Source: Magnetococcales bacterium | GTDB taxonomy: Bacteria > Pseudomonadota > Magnetococcia > Magnetococcales > UBA8363 | Assembly: GCA_015232865.1 (NCBI GenBank) | Contig: JADFYU010000004.1 | Span: forward strand, 1 to 64,000 | Direction of reading: 5' to 3' | Length of the DNA: 64,000 nucleotides | Shown: positions 1 through 8,439 of the stretch, piece after piece | Layout of the letters: each line of letters begins with the position of its first letter | Numbering within the stretch: the stretch's first letter is position 1 | Notes under the pieces: model-generated | Database searches by the model: none | Told to the model about the DNA's origin: nothing | What the model saw: only the letters and a program-made list of their open reading frames with translations | Position numbers and translations under genes: made by a program

Positions 1-1049
1 TGCGGATATTAGGTATAGAAACAAGTTGTGACGAAACGGCGGCGGCCGTCGTCGAAGCCGAACCGCTGCCCGGCAGCCCGGTACAGGTTCTCTCCAACAT
101 TGTTTTGACCCAACTGGCCATTCATGCCGAGTATGGTGGTGTCGTGCCAGAACTGGCCAGTCGAGCTCATATCACCAACATCAGCCCCGTGATCGAGGCG
201 GCCTTGGAACAGGCCAACACAACAGCGGATAGGCTGGACGGAATTGCCGTAACCGCCGGACCCGGACTCATTGGCGGACTGCTGGTGGGACTTTCCGCCG
301 CCAAGGGACTGGCTCTGGCCTGCCAAAAACCCCTGATTGGCGTCCACCACATGGAAGGCCACCTGATGAGCCCGTTTTTGGAGCACGGCAGCCAAGATAA
401 CCCGGTCGATTTTCCATTTGTCGCCCTGCTGGTATCCGGTGGCCACACCTTATTGCTTTACGCGCGCAGCTTTGGCGACTATCGGTTGTTGGGCCAAACC
501 CGTGACGATGCGGTCGGAGAGGCGTTCGACAAAGGCGCCAGAATGATGGGACTGGCGTACCCCGGTGGACCGGCGATTTCTGAACTGGCTCAGGAAGGAG
601 ACAGAAAATCTTATCAATTCCCACGGATTCTGCTGGACAAAACCGCCTTTGACTTCTCTTTTTCCGGGCTAAAAACATCCCTCAGAAACCACCTGATCAA
701 AAACTCCTTTGCCAAGCAGAGCCAGCAAACCAAACAGGACGTTGCCGCAGCCTATCAAGAGGCCATCGTCGAAACCTTGACCATCAAGGCCATCAATGCC
801 TGTCACCACACGCAATGCCCACGACTGCTGGTTGCCGGCGGGGTCGGCGCCAACCAGCGACTGCGGGAACTGCTGACTGAGCGGGCCGGTCAACAGATTC
901 AACTGATTTTTCCCGCCCTGAGCGTCTGCACCGACAACGGCGCCATGATCGCCCTGGCCGGTTTGCGCCGGCTGGCCCGGGGATACCAGGATGGCTGGGA
1001 ACTCAATGCCCGCGCTCGCTGGCCGCTGACCCAGTTAGACCCGATGTAA
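1..1049 (+). CDS. tsaD: tRNA N6-adenosine threonylcarbamoyltransferase TsaD (first base of start codon outside window)
   Basis: TsaD transfers the threonylcarbamoyl group to A37 of ANN-decoding tRNAs in the cytoplasm, together with TsaB and TsaE. The frame opens with bases TG followed by CGG ATA TTA, so the A of an ATG start lies one base upstream and only that base is missing; the protein would be 349 residues, the normal family size. The N-terminus has the ASKHA-type GIETSCDET motif, and the metal-binding histidines appear in HHMEGH (H117 and H121). Further hallmarks are LVSGGHT, PGGPAIS and, near the end, the GGVGAN and CTDNGAMIA motifs. gpsA follows 63 bases downstream on the same strand. 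Identification is secure. Confidence 0.97.
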   Translation, partial: RILGIETSCDETAAAVVEAEPLPGSPVQVLSNIVLTQLAIHAEYGGVVPELASRAHITNISPVIEAALEQANTTADRLDGIAVTAGPGLIGGLLVGLSAAKGLALACQKPLIGVHHMEGHLMSPFLEHGSQDNPVDFPFVALLVSGGHTLLLYARSFGDYRLLGQTRDDAVGEAFDKGARMMGLAYPGGPAISELAQEGDRKSYQFPRILLDKTAFDFSFSGLKTSLRNHLIKNSFAKQSQQTKQDVAAAYQEAIVETLTIKAINACHHTQCPRLLVAGGVGANQRLRELLTERAGQQIQLIFPALSVCTDNGAMIALAGLRRLARGYQDGWELNARARWPLTQLDPM

Positions 1050-1112
1050 TGAGAATTTGTGAACAATTAAACTTTGCCCCTACAACCCCGATAACAGGGA
1101 AATAGTGACACC

Positions 1113-2141
1113 GTGACTGAAAATAATAAATCTCAAAACGCCGTCGCCATTATCGGTGCAGGCTCCTGGGGAACAGCACTGGCTACCGTACTGGCAGAAA
1201 AACTACCCGCTGTCACCCTCTGGTGTCGGGAGGAAGAGGTGGCCCGTGAAATTGGCCTCCACCATCGCAATCCCCTCTATGTCTCAGAGCTGTCTCTTCC
1301 AGAAAACATCCACACATCAACGGATCTGCTCGACGTTGTCCATCGTCATCCGATCCTGGTCATGGTTGTACCAACCCAGTTCACCCGTTCCATTCTGCAC
1401 TCAATCCGCGAGGCGGTCGGCTCGAACACCGTATTCATCTCGGCCAGCAAAGGGGTGGAGGTCGAGACGCTGACCCTGCTTTCAGAGATTTACAGGTCGG
1501 TCTTTGGCTCTCAGGGGTCCAAACAATCCTGTTATCTTTCCGGCCCCTCCTTCGCCCGGGACGTCATCAAGAAACTGCCCACTGCTGTCGCCATCGCCGG
1601 AGTAGACCCGATATTGGTAGAAAAAATTCAGCACCTCTTTCACACCCCTACCTTTCGCACCTATCGAACAGGGGATGTGGTCGGACTGGAATTGGGCGGC
1701 GCACTAAAAAATGTGATCGCCATCGCCGCCGGAATCAGCGATGGGCTGGGGTTTGGACACAGCGCCCGCGCGGCCCTGATTACCCGAGGATTGACTGAAA
1801 TCATGCGTTTGGGCACCCAACTGGGCGCCTCTGCCGAAACCTTTTCCGGGCTATCCGGGTTGGGCGACCTGCTGTTGACGGCCACCTCTGAAATGTCCCG
1901 AAACCGGACGGTTGGATTTAGATTGGGTAGCGGAGAGAGTCTGGAGACCATTCAGGCCGGATCAAAAGAGGTGGCAGAAGGGGTAAAAACCGCTTTGAGC
2001 ATTTATCATCTGGCTCAACGGTTGGAAATTGAAATGCCCATTTCAAATGCCGTCTATGAAATCTTATACGAAAACCGCCCCCCTCACTCCGTCGTCACCG
2101 ACTTGATGAATCGTGATCTAAAGCCGGAAAACCAAGCGTAA
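1113..2141 (+). CDS. gpsA: glycerol-3-phosphate dehydrogenase [NAD(P)+]
   Basis: This soluble enzyme reduces dihydroxyacetone phosphate to sn-glycerol 3-phosphate, the backbone for phospholipid synthesis. The 342-residue product has the family's normal length. The N-terminal Rossmann motif GAGSWGTALA lies at residues 15-24, and the catalytic lysine is in LGGALKNVIAIAAG. The family signature GLSGLGDLLLTATS and the C-terminal EGVKTA segment are present. The start is GTG, with an AGGGA ribosome-binding site about 12 bases upstream. A strong hairpin terminator follows immediately, so the transcript probably ends here. Confidence 0.97.
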   Translation: MTENNKSQNAVAIIGAGSWGTALATVLAEKLPAVTLWCREEEVAREIGLHHRNPLYVSELSLPENIHTSTDLLDVVHRHPILVMVVPTQFTRSILHSIREAVGSNTVFISASKGVEVETLTLLSEIYRSVFGSQGSKQSCYLSGPSFARDVIKKLPTAVAIAGVDPILVEKIQHLFHTPTFRTYRTGDVVGLELGGALKNVIAIAAGISDGLGFGHSARAALITRGLTEIMRLGTQLGASAETFSGLSGLGDLLLTATSEMSRNRTVGFRLGSGESLETIQAGSKEVAEGVKTALSIYHLAQRLEIEMPISNAVYEILYENRPPHSVVTDLMNRDLKPENQA

Positions 2142-2156
2142 GCCGTCACAAAAAAA

Positions 2157-2190
2157 CCGCAAGAGCCCCAAGACCCTTGCGGTTTTTTTT
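2157..2190. terminator. bidirectional intrinsic terminator between gpsA and csp
   Basis: A 7-bp perfect stem (CCGCAAG at 2157-2163 with CTTGCGG at 2176-2182) is preceded by six A and followed by eight T. It can therefore terminate gpsA on the plus strand and the convergent cold-shock gene on the minus strand. Confidence 0.85.
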
Positions 2191-2216
2191 ACCTGTCTTG
2201 TTCCACGAAAGGCGCT

Positions 2217-2429
2217 TTAAAGGGAGACGACGTCGTCAGCCTTTGGGCCTTTATCGCCTTGAGCAACGCTGAACTCTACCCGCTGCCCCTCTGCCAAATT
2301 GCGAAATCCCTCTCCGGAAATCGCGCTAAAGTGAACAAAAACATCCCCTCTCCCTTCGTCACGCTCAATAAAGCCAAAACCCTTGCTTTCATTGAACCAT
2401 TTGACGGTCCCTTTTTCACGCTCTGCCAT
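2217..2429 (-). CDS. cold-shock (CspA-family) nucleic-acid-binding protein
   Basis: Small single-domain OB-fold protein of 70 residues that binds single-stranded RNA and DNA and typically melts mRNA structure in the cold. The RNP1 motif KGFGFI and RNP2 motif VFVHF are intact, after the usual GTVKWFN opening. The frame extends ten codons further upstream, but the ATG giving [12 protein letters not shown] is preferred. It has an AGGGGAC ribosome-binding site and gives the usual family length. The gene is monocistronic and converges on gpsA across a shared terminator. It need not be cold-inducible. Confidence 0.93.
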   Translation of the reverse strand: MAEREKGTVKWFNESKGFGFIERDEGRGDVFVHFSAISGEGFRNLAEGQRVEFSVAQGDKGPKADDVVSL

Positions 2430-2697
2430 AACTAAAAGTCCCCTAACTCTTTGATACACAGTTTAACAATCGGTCAACAGCATTTTATAGATTAAAAGAC
2501 AAAATTTCTAAAAATCTGCAACCACTCTCCATCCTTTTATCATGAGACTCAACAGCCTGTAAATAATTTTTTAGTTTCGTCAAAAAAAAAATTTCGACCC
2601 ATTTTTTCCAATCAGGAAGTATTGACATGCAGCGGGTTTCACCTGTCATAGTAATGGCAAAATAAACGCAGAATTGGGATATTGTGGAGAAGAGACC

Positions 2698-3534
2698 GTG
2701 GAACAGACGCTACTGGACCAGGAGAAGTTCATCCGACTCGGCTTTTTTTTTGGGGTCTTCGCCCTGGTGGCTCTGTGGGAGTTGGCCGCTCCGAGACGAT
2801 CCTTGACGGTTCCGAAAAGTGGCCGCTGGAGCGCCAACCTGGGGATAGTGGTCTTGAACACGGTTTTGCTGCGACTGATTTTTCCAACCGCCGCCGTCGG
2901 ACTGGCTTTGACGGGGGAAGAGAAAGGCTGGGGTTTGCTCAACAATCTGCATCTGTCAAGAGGGCTGGAGGCCTTGATCGGTATCGTCGTTTTGGATTTT
3001 GCCATCTACGTGCAACATGTCCTGTTTCACGCCATCCCTACCCTTTGGCGACTGCACCGCATGCACCACGCCGATCTCGACTACGACCTGACGACCGGCG
3101 CGCGATTTCACCCCATGGAAATTCTTCTCTCCATGGTCCTTAAGCTGGCCGTGGTAATGGCGCTGGGACCTTCTGCCGTGGCGGTTTTGATTTTTGAAGT
3201 TCTGCTCAATGCCACAGCCCTGTTCAACCATGGCAACATCCACCTTTCCGAGACCATTGACCGGGTGCTGCGCCTGTTCGTCGTAACGCCGGACATGCAC
3301 CGGGTCCACCACAGTGTTCACTTCCCCCTGGCCAACTCCAACTTTGGCTTCAACCTACCCTGGTGGGACCGCATGATGGGCACCTATACAGCTCAACCTC
3401 TCGAAAGTCATTCAGAAATGCAGATCGGGCTGAAGGAGTTTCGCAACCCCAAACAGGTGAACACCCTTTCCGGCATGCTAAAACTGCCCTTTACCCGCCA
3501 TCCAGACCATTTGACCAGCAATCGGCACGACTAA
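2698..3534 (+). CDS. sterol desaturase / fatty acid hydroxylase family membrane protein
   Basis: Integral membrane di-iron oxygenase-type protein of about 278 residues. The histidine clusters expected of the superfamily are visible: HVLFH, then HRMHH, then HGNIH, and finally HRVHHSVH. These would bind two iron ions on the cytoplasmic face. Hydrophobic segments flank them. A GTG at 2698 with GGAG nine bases upstream is the best start; a TTG at 2674 would add eight residues. Bacterial members hydroxylate or desaturate lipids, but the substrate cannot be read from sequence and no lipid-pathway neighbours help. Confidence 0.85.
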   Translation: MEQTLLDQEKFIRLGFFFGVFALVALWELAAPRRSLTVPKSGRWSANLGIVVLNTVLLRLIFPTAAVGLALTGEEKGWGLLNNLHLSRGLEALIGIVVLDFAIYVQHVLFHAIPTLWRLHRMHHADLDYDLTTGARFHPMEILLSMVLKLAVVMALGPSAVAVLIFEVLLNATALFNHGNIHLSETIDRVLRLFVVTPDMHRVHHSVHFPLANSNFGFNLPWWDRMMGTYTAQPLESHSEMQIGLKEFRNPKQVNTLSGMLKLPFTRHPDHLTSNRHD

Positions 3535-3727
3535 CCAATCCTTGGCACCAGCCAAATCTTCGCTTATCGCTCCAAGAGGTGAATCGTTTCTGTAGCGCCA
3601 AAATCCTTTGAACGGAATCGCTGTACAGCGAGACAGACGGAAGAGTGGCTTGCCTTTTGCATGATTATAAACAACCTAAGACCACAAATCGACGGATTGT
3701 CATTCACTTGGAACAGCCAGGCAAGCT

Positions 3728-3856
3728 ATGATACAGATAATTTTTTTATTCCGGGACATCCTGCTGATCGCTGGATTGACCGTATCTTGTTTTCTGACAT
3801 GGAATCACAGCAAAAAATTAATGGAAGAGTGGCAGAGAACCTCAAGAAAGCACTAA
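3728..3856 (+). CDS. hypothetical small membrane protein, possibly the 5' part of a broken gene
   Basis: Short frame of 42 codons beginning MIQIIFLFRDILLIAGL, with one hydrophobic segment (about residues 3-25) and a basic, polar tail. The reading continues well in another frame (3822-3923), whose stop overlaps the ATG of the next small frame at 3920. The coding-like character therefore shifts frame twice within 200 bases. I do not recognise the protein. It could be a genuine short membrane protein or the start of a decayed gene. Confidence 0.25.
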   Translation: MIQIIFLFRDILLIAGLTVSCFLTWNHSKKLMEEWQRTSRKH

Positions 3857-3919
3857 GCTTCAATCGGGCACGGTGTTTTCACGCATTCTTGACGACACAA
3901 TCGGAAGAAGGACAAATCG

Positions 3920-4117
3920 ATGACGATGAAATGGAACAGCACAGCCGCACCGGGGGAAAATCCTTCTTTGGAGGGATCACAAACCATCTTTTTTGCCACG
4001 CGTATGGATCTGATGGCGCAAATCATTCCAAAACGGGAAAAACTGGAGAGAAAACAGCTCTCGGCGACCATGGACAGGCTCTTTTCGGCCAAAGTTGAAA
4101 AACCGATGATCCATTGA
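3920..4117 (+). CDS. hypothetical 65-residue protein
   Basis: Frame of 65 codons with an amphipathic, charged C-terminal half (MDLMAQIIPKREKLERKQL region) that looks coding. Its ATG overlaps the TGA of an upstream frame, a typical coupling arrangement. No clear ribosome-binding site and no recognised family. A frame shifted by one covers the same bases (3661-4098), but its composition is less protein-like. Treat as tentative. Confidence 0.3.
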   Translation: MTMKWNSTAAPGENPSLEGSQTIFFATRMDLMAQIIPKREKLERKQLSATMDRLFSAKVEKPMIH

Positions 4118-4140
4118 GAGCTTTTGAAAAAATAAAACCG

Positions 4141-4839
4141 TCATTCTTGACCTTGATCGCTGACCGGACGATCAGGCGGCTGTTTTTTCCCCCCGGTATA
4201 GATGACCCGATATTTTTTCAATAGCTGACTGGCCAGGGCGATCACCTCATTGGCATGGTGGGGTGGCGTACCATAGATCCACACCTCTTGACTGAGAATG
4301 AGGGTATATTTTTCATAAGGGCCGGACAGTGGTCCGTCAACGGGGTCGTTGGCAAGCTTTTTTCGAGAATAAATCCGAACAAAATCGCTACACGGATGAA
4401 AACCGATCGCCACAGGCGTCTTGCAGATTTCGACCTCATCATAACATCTATCCCGAACCCGTTGATCAATAATGCACTGGTGCATTTCATCAAGGCTCAG
4501 CAAAGCGTTGCTGTTTTCAAGTTCCTTTCTGAGATGGCGACACAATCGGCGGATATCTTGGGTGGGAAGAAATCCTCGGGACTGTTTAAATCGGGTGCAG
4601 GTGCAGGTCAGCTGAAAAACATTGATCCGATAGATGAGCGCATCATTTTTCCGGCTGGGAATCTCAACAACCCGATCGAGTTTTTTCGGTAAAAGGGGGA
4701 GTCGGATTGAAGGACAATATGACTGGGCGCGAATCTTCCGCCGTTTCTTCCAAAACGGAATCAGGACAAATCGCAGAGCCACGACCAGGAGTCCAGCCAG
4801 ACAGGTGAGAACCAATATGGTGTTTGACCAATGCAGCAT
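4141..4839 (-). CDS. membrane-anchored protein with a SWIM-like CxC...CxH motif
   Basis: A 232-residue protein of unknown function. Residues 7-29 form one N-terminal membrane segment, followed by a basic stretch (WKKRRKIR) that should place the rest in the cytoplasm. C79, C81, C100 and H102 form a CxC-x18-CxH pattern, the spacing used by SWIM zinc fingers, which bind DNA or protein. The C-terminal 100 residues are mixed alpha/beta in appearance with no recognised motif. The gene stands alone, with small uncertain frames downstream and a dispersed repeat upstream. The zinc-finger assignment is inference from residue spacing only. Confidence 0.65.
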   Translation of the reverse strand: MLHWSNTILVLTCLAGLLVVALRFVLIPFWKKRRKIRAQSYCPSIRLPLLPKKLDRVVEIPSRKNDALIYRINVFQLTCTCTRFKQSRGFLPTQDIRRLCRHLRKELENSNALLSLDEMHQCIIDQRVRDRCYDEVEICKTPVAIGFHPCSDFVRIYSRKKLANDPVDGPLSGPYEKYTLILSQEVWIYGTPPHHANEVIALASQLLKKYRVIYTGGKKQPPDRPVSDQGQE

Positions 4840-5013
4840 GAGTTTCTATCCGAAAAATTCAAGATGGCAAGGATCGTTACGACCCGTTATCATCATTTTA
4901 AAATTCGATCAAGTTAACAACAATTCAAGAAACTGACCAGGAACAGGGTAAAAAAAGAGGGTTGGCACTTTTCAAAATCAGTATCGCCAGCGAATTGGTT
5001 GTGATTATCATGA

Positions 5014-5094
5014 TCCAAAATTCGGCAGTTGTACGTATGCACATGGCCCAACATCTTGCACCAACCGCACAGGTTCAACTGCCAAATTCGGGAT
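5014..5094. repeat. dispersed inverted-end repeat, copy A (about 81 bp)
   Basis: The left end AATTCGGCAGTTG (5019-5031) is an inverted match, 12 of 13, to the right end CAACTGCCAAATT (5076-5088). The interior contains CCAACATCTTGCACCAACCG and CAGGTTCAACTG, shared with the other copies. It lies just upstream of the LolA-like gene and could contribute hairpin structure to its leader. Confidence 0.7.
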
Positions 5095-5143
5095 GGTGAA
5101 ACAACGGTATCACGGGTAAAATTTGATAGGGATGGAGCATTCG

Positions 5144-5899
5144 ATGAACAGGCTTATTTTTTCTTTGCTGTGGGTTGTTCTGGTCACATTCTCGGCTCTG
5201 TTGCCTGCAAACGTTCAGGCGGGTGAGCGGGAGCAAATGCTCCTTAAACAGATTGATCAACAGATGCATCCCGGCTCTTATGAGCGCTATTTTCAAATAA
5301 TCAACCATCAACCCAACGGCAAGAAGAATCAGATAACAGCCTATTCAGCCGAGGACGGCAACGGAAAAGCGGTAATTCTGATCGTCGCCCCCAAGACCCT
5401 ACAAGGAAGAGCAGCCCTGCGTTTGGGAGATCAGGTTTGGACCCATATTCCCGGCGAAATCCAACTGCGGGAGAGCAGCCTGCGCCACGCTCTGGTTGGC
5501 GGCGTATTCAATAATGCCGATCTATTATCCGTCCCGTTTCACCTCAACCACACCCTTGAAAAGGTCACGGAGAACAAAAACCAGTTGACCGTGACATTAA
5601 CCGCCAATTCAGCCGACATCCCCTACCAATACATTGAGCTGACCGTTGACAAAAAAAGCAAAACCCCCCTCACCCTCACCCAGTTTGCCACAGCGGGCAT
5701 CGTGATCAAGACCATCGATTTTTCCTATGGCAAAAAAAGCCCCGATTCCGAACAACCTCTGCCAACCCTCTCAACGATGGCCGAAGAAAATAATAAATAT
5801 CGTTCCGAGATACAAACCGGCACGATTCGCAGCAGAAACTTCCCAGCTGAAACCTTTACACAATCTTTGCTACCACAACTGGGTTCCATTTTGAAGTGA
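5144..5899 (+). CDS. outer-membrane lipoprotein-sorting (LolA-like) family protein
   Basis: Exported protein of 251 residues with a clear signal peptide (MNRLIFSLLWVVLVTFSALL, predicted cleavage after AQA-like VQA). The mature part reads as the LolA-like half-barrel fold seen in proteins annotated outer membrane lipoprotein-sorting protein: GDQVWTHIP and repeated amphipathic strands. The start at 5144 is chosen because GGAG sits six bases upstream; an in-frame ATG lies at 5132. A second member of the same family is encoded at 14450-15238. Its cargo is unknown; it could be a lipid or a lipoprotein. Confidence 0.75.
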   Translation: MNRLIFSLLWVVLVTFSALLPANVQAGEREQMLLKQIDQQMHPGSYERYFQIINHQPNGKKNQITAYSAEDGNGKAVILIVAPKTLQGRAALRLGDQVWTHIPGEIQLRESSLRHALVGGVFNNADLLSVPFHLNHTLEKVTENKNQLTVTLTANSADIPYQYIELTVDKKSKTPLTLTQFATAGIVIKTIDFSYGKKSPDSEQPLPTLSTMAEENNKYRSEIQTGTIRSRNFPAETFTQSLLPQLGSILK

Positions 5900-5921
5900 C
5901 GATCTGTTTGATGAACGCTCC

Positions 5922-6024
5922 TGGATTCGGCCGCAGTTCGCTCATCACGGGTACGACATCTCGATTCACCAGATAAACCAATATGTTGCACCATTAATGC
6001 ACGCCAAACTGCCCGATTCAGGAT
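5922..6024. repeat. dispersed inverted-end repeat, copy B (about 103 bp)
   Basis: The left end GGATTCGGCCGCAGTTCG is related to the inverted right end AAACTGCCCGATTCAGGAT. The interior segment ATAAACCAATATGTTGCACC (5973-5992) matches copy D at 62987-63006 in 19 of 20 bases. It lies between the LolA-like gene and infA. Confidence 0.7.
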
Positions 6025-6177
6025 TATCCGGGTTAGTTTGTCATTGATTTTTTTTAAAAAAAAGTTTATTTCTGATGGGCTAAATTGTGAGGAATCGACT
6101 GCTTTTTGCAGTTGGATTAGAAAAACACCCTGATCGTCCGCCATAACCGGACCTAGTTCGTTTTAAGGAAAAGAACT

Positions 6178-6396
6178 TTGAGTAAAGAAGATGTCATTGA
6201 AATGGAAGGAACCGTCTTGGAAAACCTTCCGAACGCCATGTTCCGCGTCGAGTTGGAGAACAAGCACAAGTTGCTCTGTCACATTTCCGGACGGATGCGC
6301 AAACACTACATCCGCATTCTTCCCGGAGACAAAGTGACGGTGCAGCTGACTCCTTACGATTTGACAAAGGGGCGGATTTCCTACCGGCACAAATGA
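6178..6396 (+). CDS. infA: translation initiation factor IF-1
   Basis: A 72-residue S1-like OB-fold protein that occupies the ribosomal A site during initiation. The sequence is essentially canonical: [20 protein letters not shown] near the start and [18 protein letters not shown] at the end. The start codon is TTG, with AAGGAAAAG nine bases upstream; no in-frame ATG exists nearer the conserved N-terminus. parE follows after 75 bases. A TTG start on a translation factor could keep its expression in balance with ribosome activity, but that is conjecture. Confidence 0.97.
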   Translation: MSKEDVIEMEGTVLENLPNAMFRVELENKHKLLCHISGRMRKHYIRILPGDKVTVQLTPYDLTKGRISYRHK

Positions 6397-6471
6397 TATT
6401 TTGACGTAATTGATCTCCATCACCTTGGAGACACCCATGATTTTTTAACTGGAATTCGTGATTCTCTTCAA

Positions 6472-8388
6472 ATGACATACACTGCATCAGACATTGAGGT
6501 ACTAGAGGGTCTGGAGGGTGTTCGAAGACGGCCCGGAATGTATATCGGCGGGACCGATAAGCGGGCCTTACACCACTTGGTCACCGAACTTCTGGACAAT
6601 GCCACCGACGAGGTTGTGGCAGGACATGCCGATCGGGTTACCCTGACCCTGCATCGGGATGGGTCAGTCTCCGTTCAAGATAATGGTCGCGGAATTCCAG
6701 TCGATCCCCTGCCCCGTTACCCGGATAAATCCGCCCTGGAAGTCATTCTGACCAAACTTCATGCTGGTGGAAAATTTCATAACAAGTCCTATGCAACCGC
6801 CGGTGGTCTCAACGGTGTCGGAATTTCCGTGGTCAACGCGCTCTCTGAGTGGACCACCGTTCTAGTCGATCGAGACGGATATAGCTGGCAGCAAAAATTT
6901 TCCCGTGGCAACGCCCAGGGGGCTTTGGTGCAACTGGAAGCCACTCGCAAGCGCGGCACAAAAGTAACGTTCATGCCTGACTCTGAGATTTTTCCAGAGA
7001 TTCAATTCCAGGTCGAAAGCCTGATTGAAATGTGTCGCGCCAAGGCCTATTTGAACCAAGGGGTGAAAATCCGCATCAAGGTCGATGAGACCGATGAGGT
7101 TCATGAGTTCTATTACCCCAACGGTCTACAGGACTTTATCGTAACCTGGCTTGAGAATCAGGAAAAAATCATTCCGGACCCCTTTGTCGGCCAGGCCAAA
7201 AATATTGGTCCCGAAGAGGATATGCGCATAGAGTGGGCCATCGCCTGGACCTACTCCGATAAAGGGCGACAGCTCTCCTACTGCAACACCATTCCCACCC
7301 CCCAGGGCGGCACCCACGAAACCGGACTCAGAAGCGCTCTTCTCAAAGGAATCCGAGAATTTGCAGAGACCCGCAATATTCTGCCCAAAGGGATAATCAT
7401 CACCTCTGACGATGTGATGGATGGGCTGTACGGGGTCTTGTCGGTTTTTCTGCCCGCCCCCAATTTTTCGGGGCAAACCAAGGAAAAGCTAACCAACAAC
7501 GGAATCGCCCGACCCATTGAAGGCATTATCAAAGACCAACTGGACCATTGGCTTCACAGCCAACCCGAACTGGCTTCGCAATTGGTCGGAACCATCGTCG
7601 ATCTGGCTAAAGAGCGGCAAAACCGGAGAAAATCGAATACCGTCATCAAGCGCAAATCGGTAACAACCCGCCTGACTCTTCCCGGCAAACTGACCGACTG
7701 CATCACCTCCGACTCTGACATTTCCGAACTGTTCATCGTCGAGGGCGACTCGGCCGGAGGCTCAGCGAAACAGGCACGAGACCGCCACAACCAGGCAGTC
7801 CTTCCCCTCCGGGGAAAAATTCTCAATGTCGAGCAGGCCAACCTGGATAAATTTGAGAAAAATGCCGAAATTCAAAATTTGATAACCGCCATCGGTGCCG
7901 GTTGTGGCAAGCAGTTTGACATCAGCGGTCTTCGCTATGGCAGCGTTATCATCATGACTGATGCCGATGTCGATGGCGCCCATATTGCCAGTCTTCTTTT
8001 GACCTTTTTCTATCGATTCATGCCGCAGCTGATTACAGACGGCCATCTTTATCTGGCCCAACCGCCGCTCTTCCGGGTCAACTCCGGATCGGAGAGCGCC
8101 TACGCTCTGGATGAGATGGAAAAAGATAAAATTGTCGCAAATATCAGAAAGAAAAGGCCCAACGCCCGCATAGACATCTCCCGCTTCAAGGGGTTGGGAG
8201 AGATGGTGCCTTCCCAACTTCGTGAGACAACCATGAGCTCAAAAACCCGACGTCTTCTCAAGGTTTTCATCGATGATGAACACATTACCCACGACACCTT
8301 TGACCGATTAATGGGAAAGCGTCCCATTGAACGCTTCAAGTTCATCCAAGAAAAAGCCCACTTCGCCCAGGGATTTTTGGATATCTAA
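6472..8388 (+). CDS. parE: DNA topoisomerase IV subunit B
   Basis: ATPase subunit of the enzyme that separates linked daughter chromosomes. The 638-residue length fits ParE; GyrB is usually about 800. Order of domains: GHKL ATPase with ELLDNATDE and DNGRGIPV, the GGLNGVGISVVNALS glycine loop, the transducer domain, then TOPRIM with EGDSAGGSAKQARDR and DADVDGAHI. The C-terminal IERFKFIQ segment is present. No clear ribosome-binding site precedes the ATG. parC is not adjacent. Confidence 0.95.
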   Translation: MTYTASDIEVLEGLEGVRRRPGMYIGGTDKRALHHLVTELLDNATDEVVAGHADRVTLTLHRDGSVSVQDNGRGIPVDPLPRYPDKSALEVILTKLHAGGKFHNKSYATAGGLNGVGISVVNALSEWTTVLVDRDGYSWQQKFSRGNAQGALVQLEATRKRGTKVTFMPDSEIFPEIQFQVESLIEMCRAKAYLNQGVKIRIKVDETDEVHEFYYPNGLQDFIVTWLENQEKIIPDPFVGQAKNIGPEEDMRIEWAIAWTYSDKGRQLSYCNTIPTPQGGTHETGLRSALLKGIREFAETRNILPKGIIITSDDVMDGLYGVLSVFLPAPNFSGQTKEKLTNNGIARPIEGIIKDQLDHWLHSQPELASQLVGTIVDLAKERQNRRKSNTVIKRKSVTTRLTLPGKLTDCITSDSDISELFIVEGDSAGGSAKQARDRHNQAVLPLRGKILNVEQANLDKFEKNAEIQNLITAIGAGCGKQFDISGLRYGSVIIMTDADVDGAHIASLLLTFFYRFMPQLITDGHLYLAQPPLFRVNSGSESAYALDEMEKDKIVANIRKKRPNARIDISRFKGLGEMVPSQLRETTMSSKTRRLLKVFIDDEHITHDTFDRLMGKRPIERFKFIQEKAHFAQGFLDI

Positions 8389-8439
8389 ACCTCCTTCTCT
8401 CTTGAGCAAAACCCAATAGACTTCGGAGCTCCACTCTCC

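Noticed and set aside
3661..4098. Open frame of 145 codons on the plus strand
   Set aside because: Composition is poor compared with the overlapping frames at 3728-3856 and 3920-4117, and no ribosome-binding site is seen.
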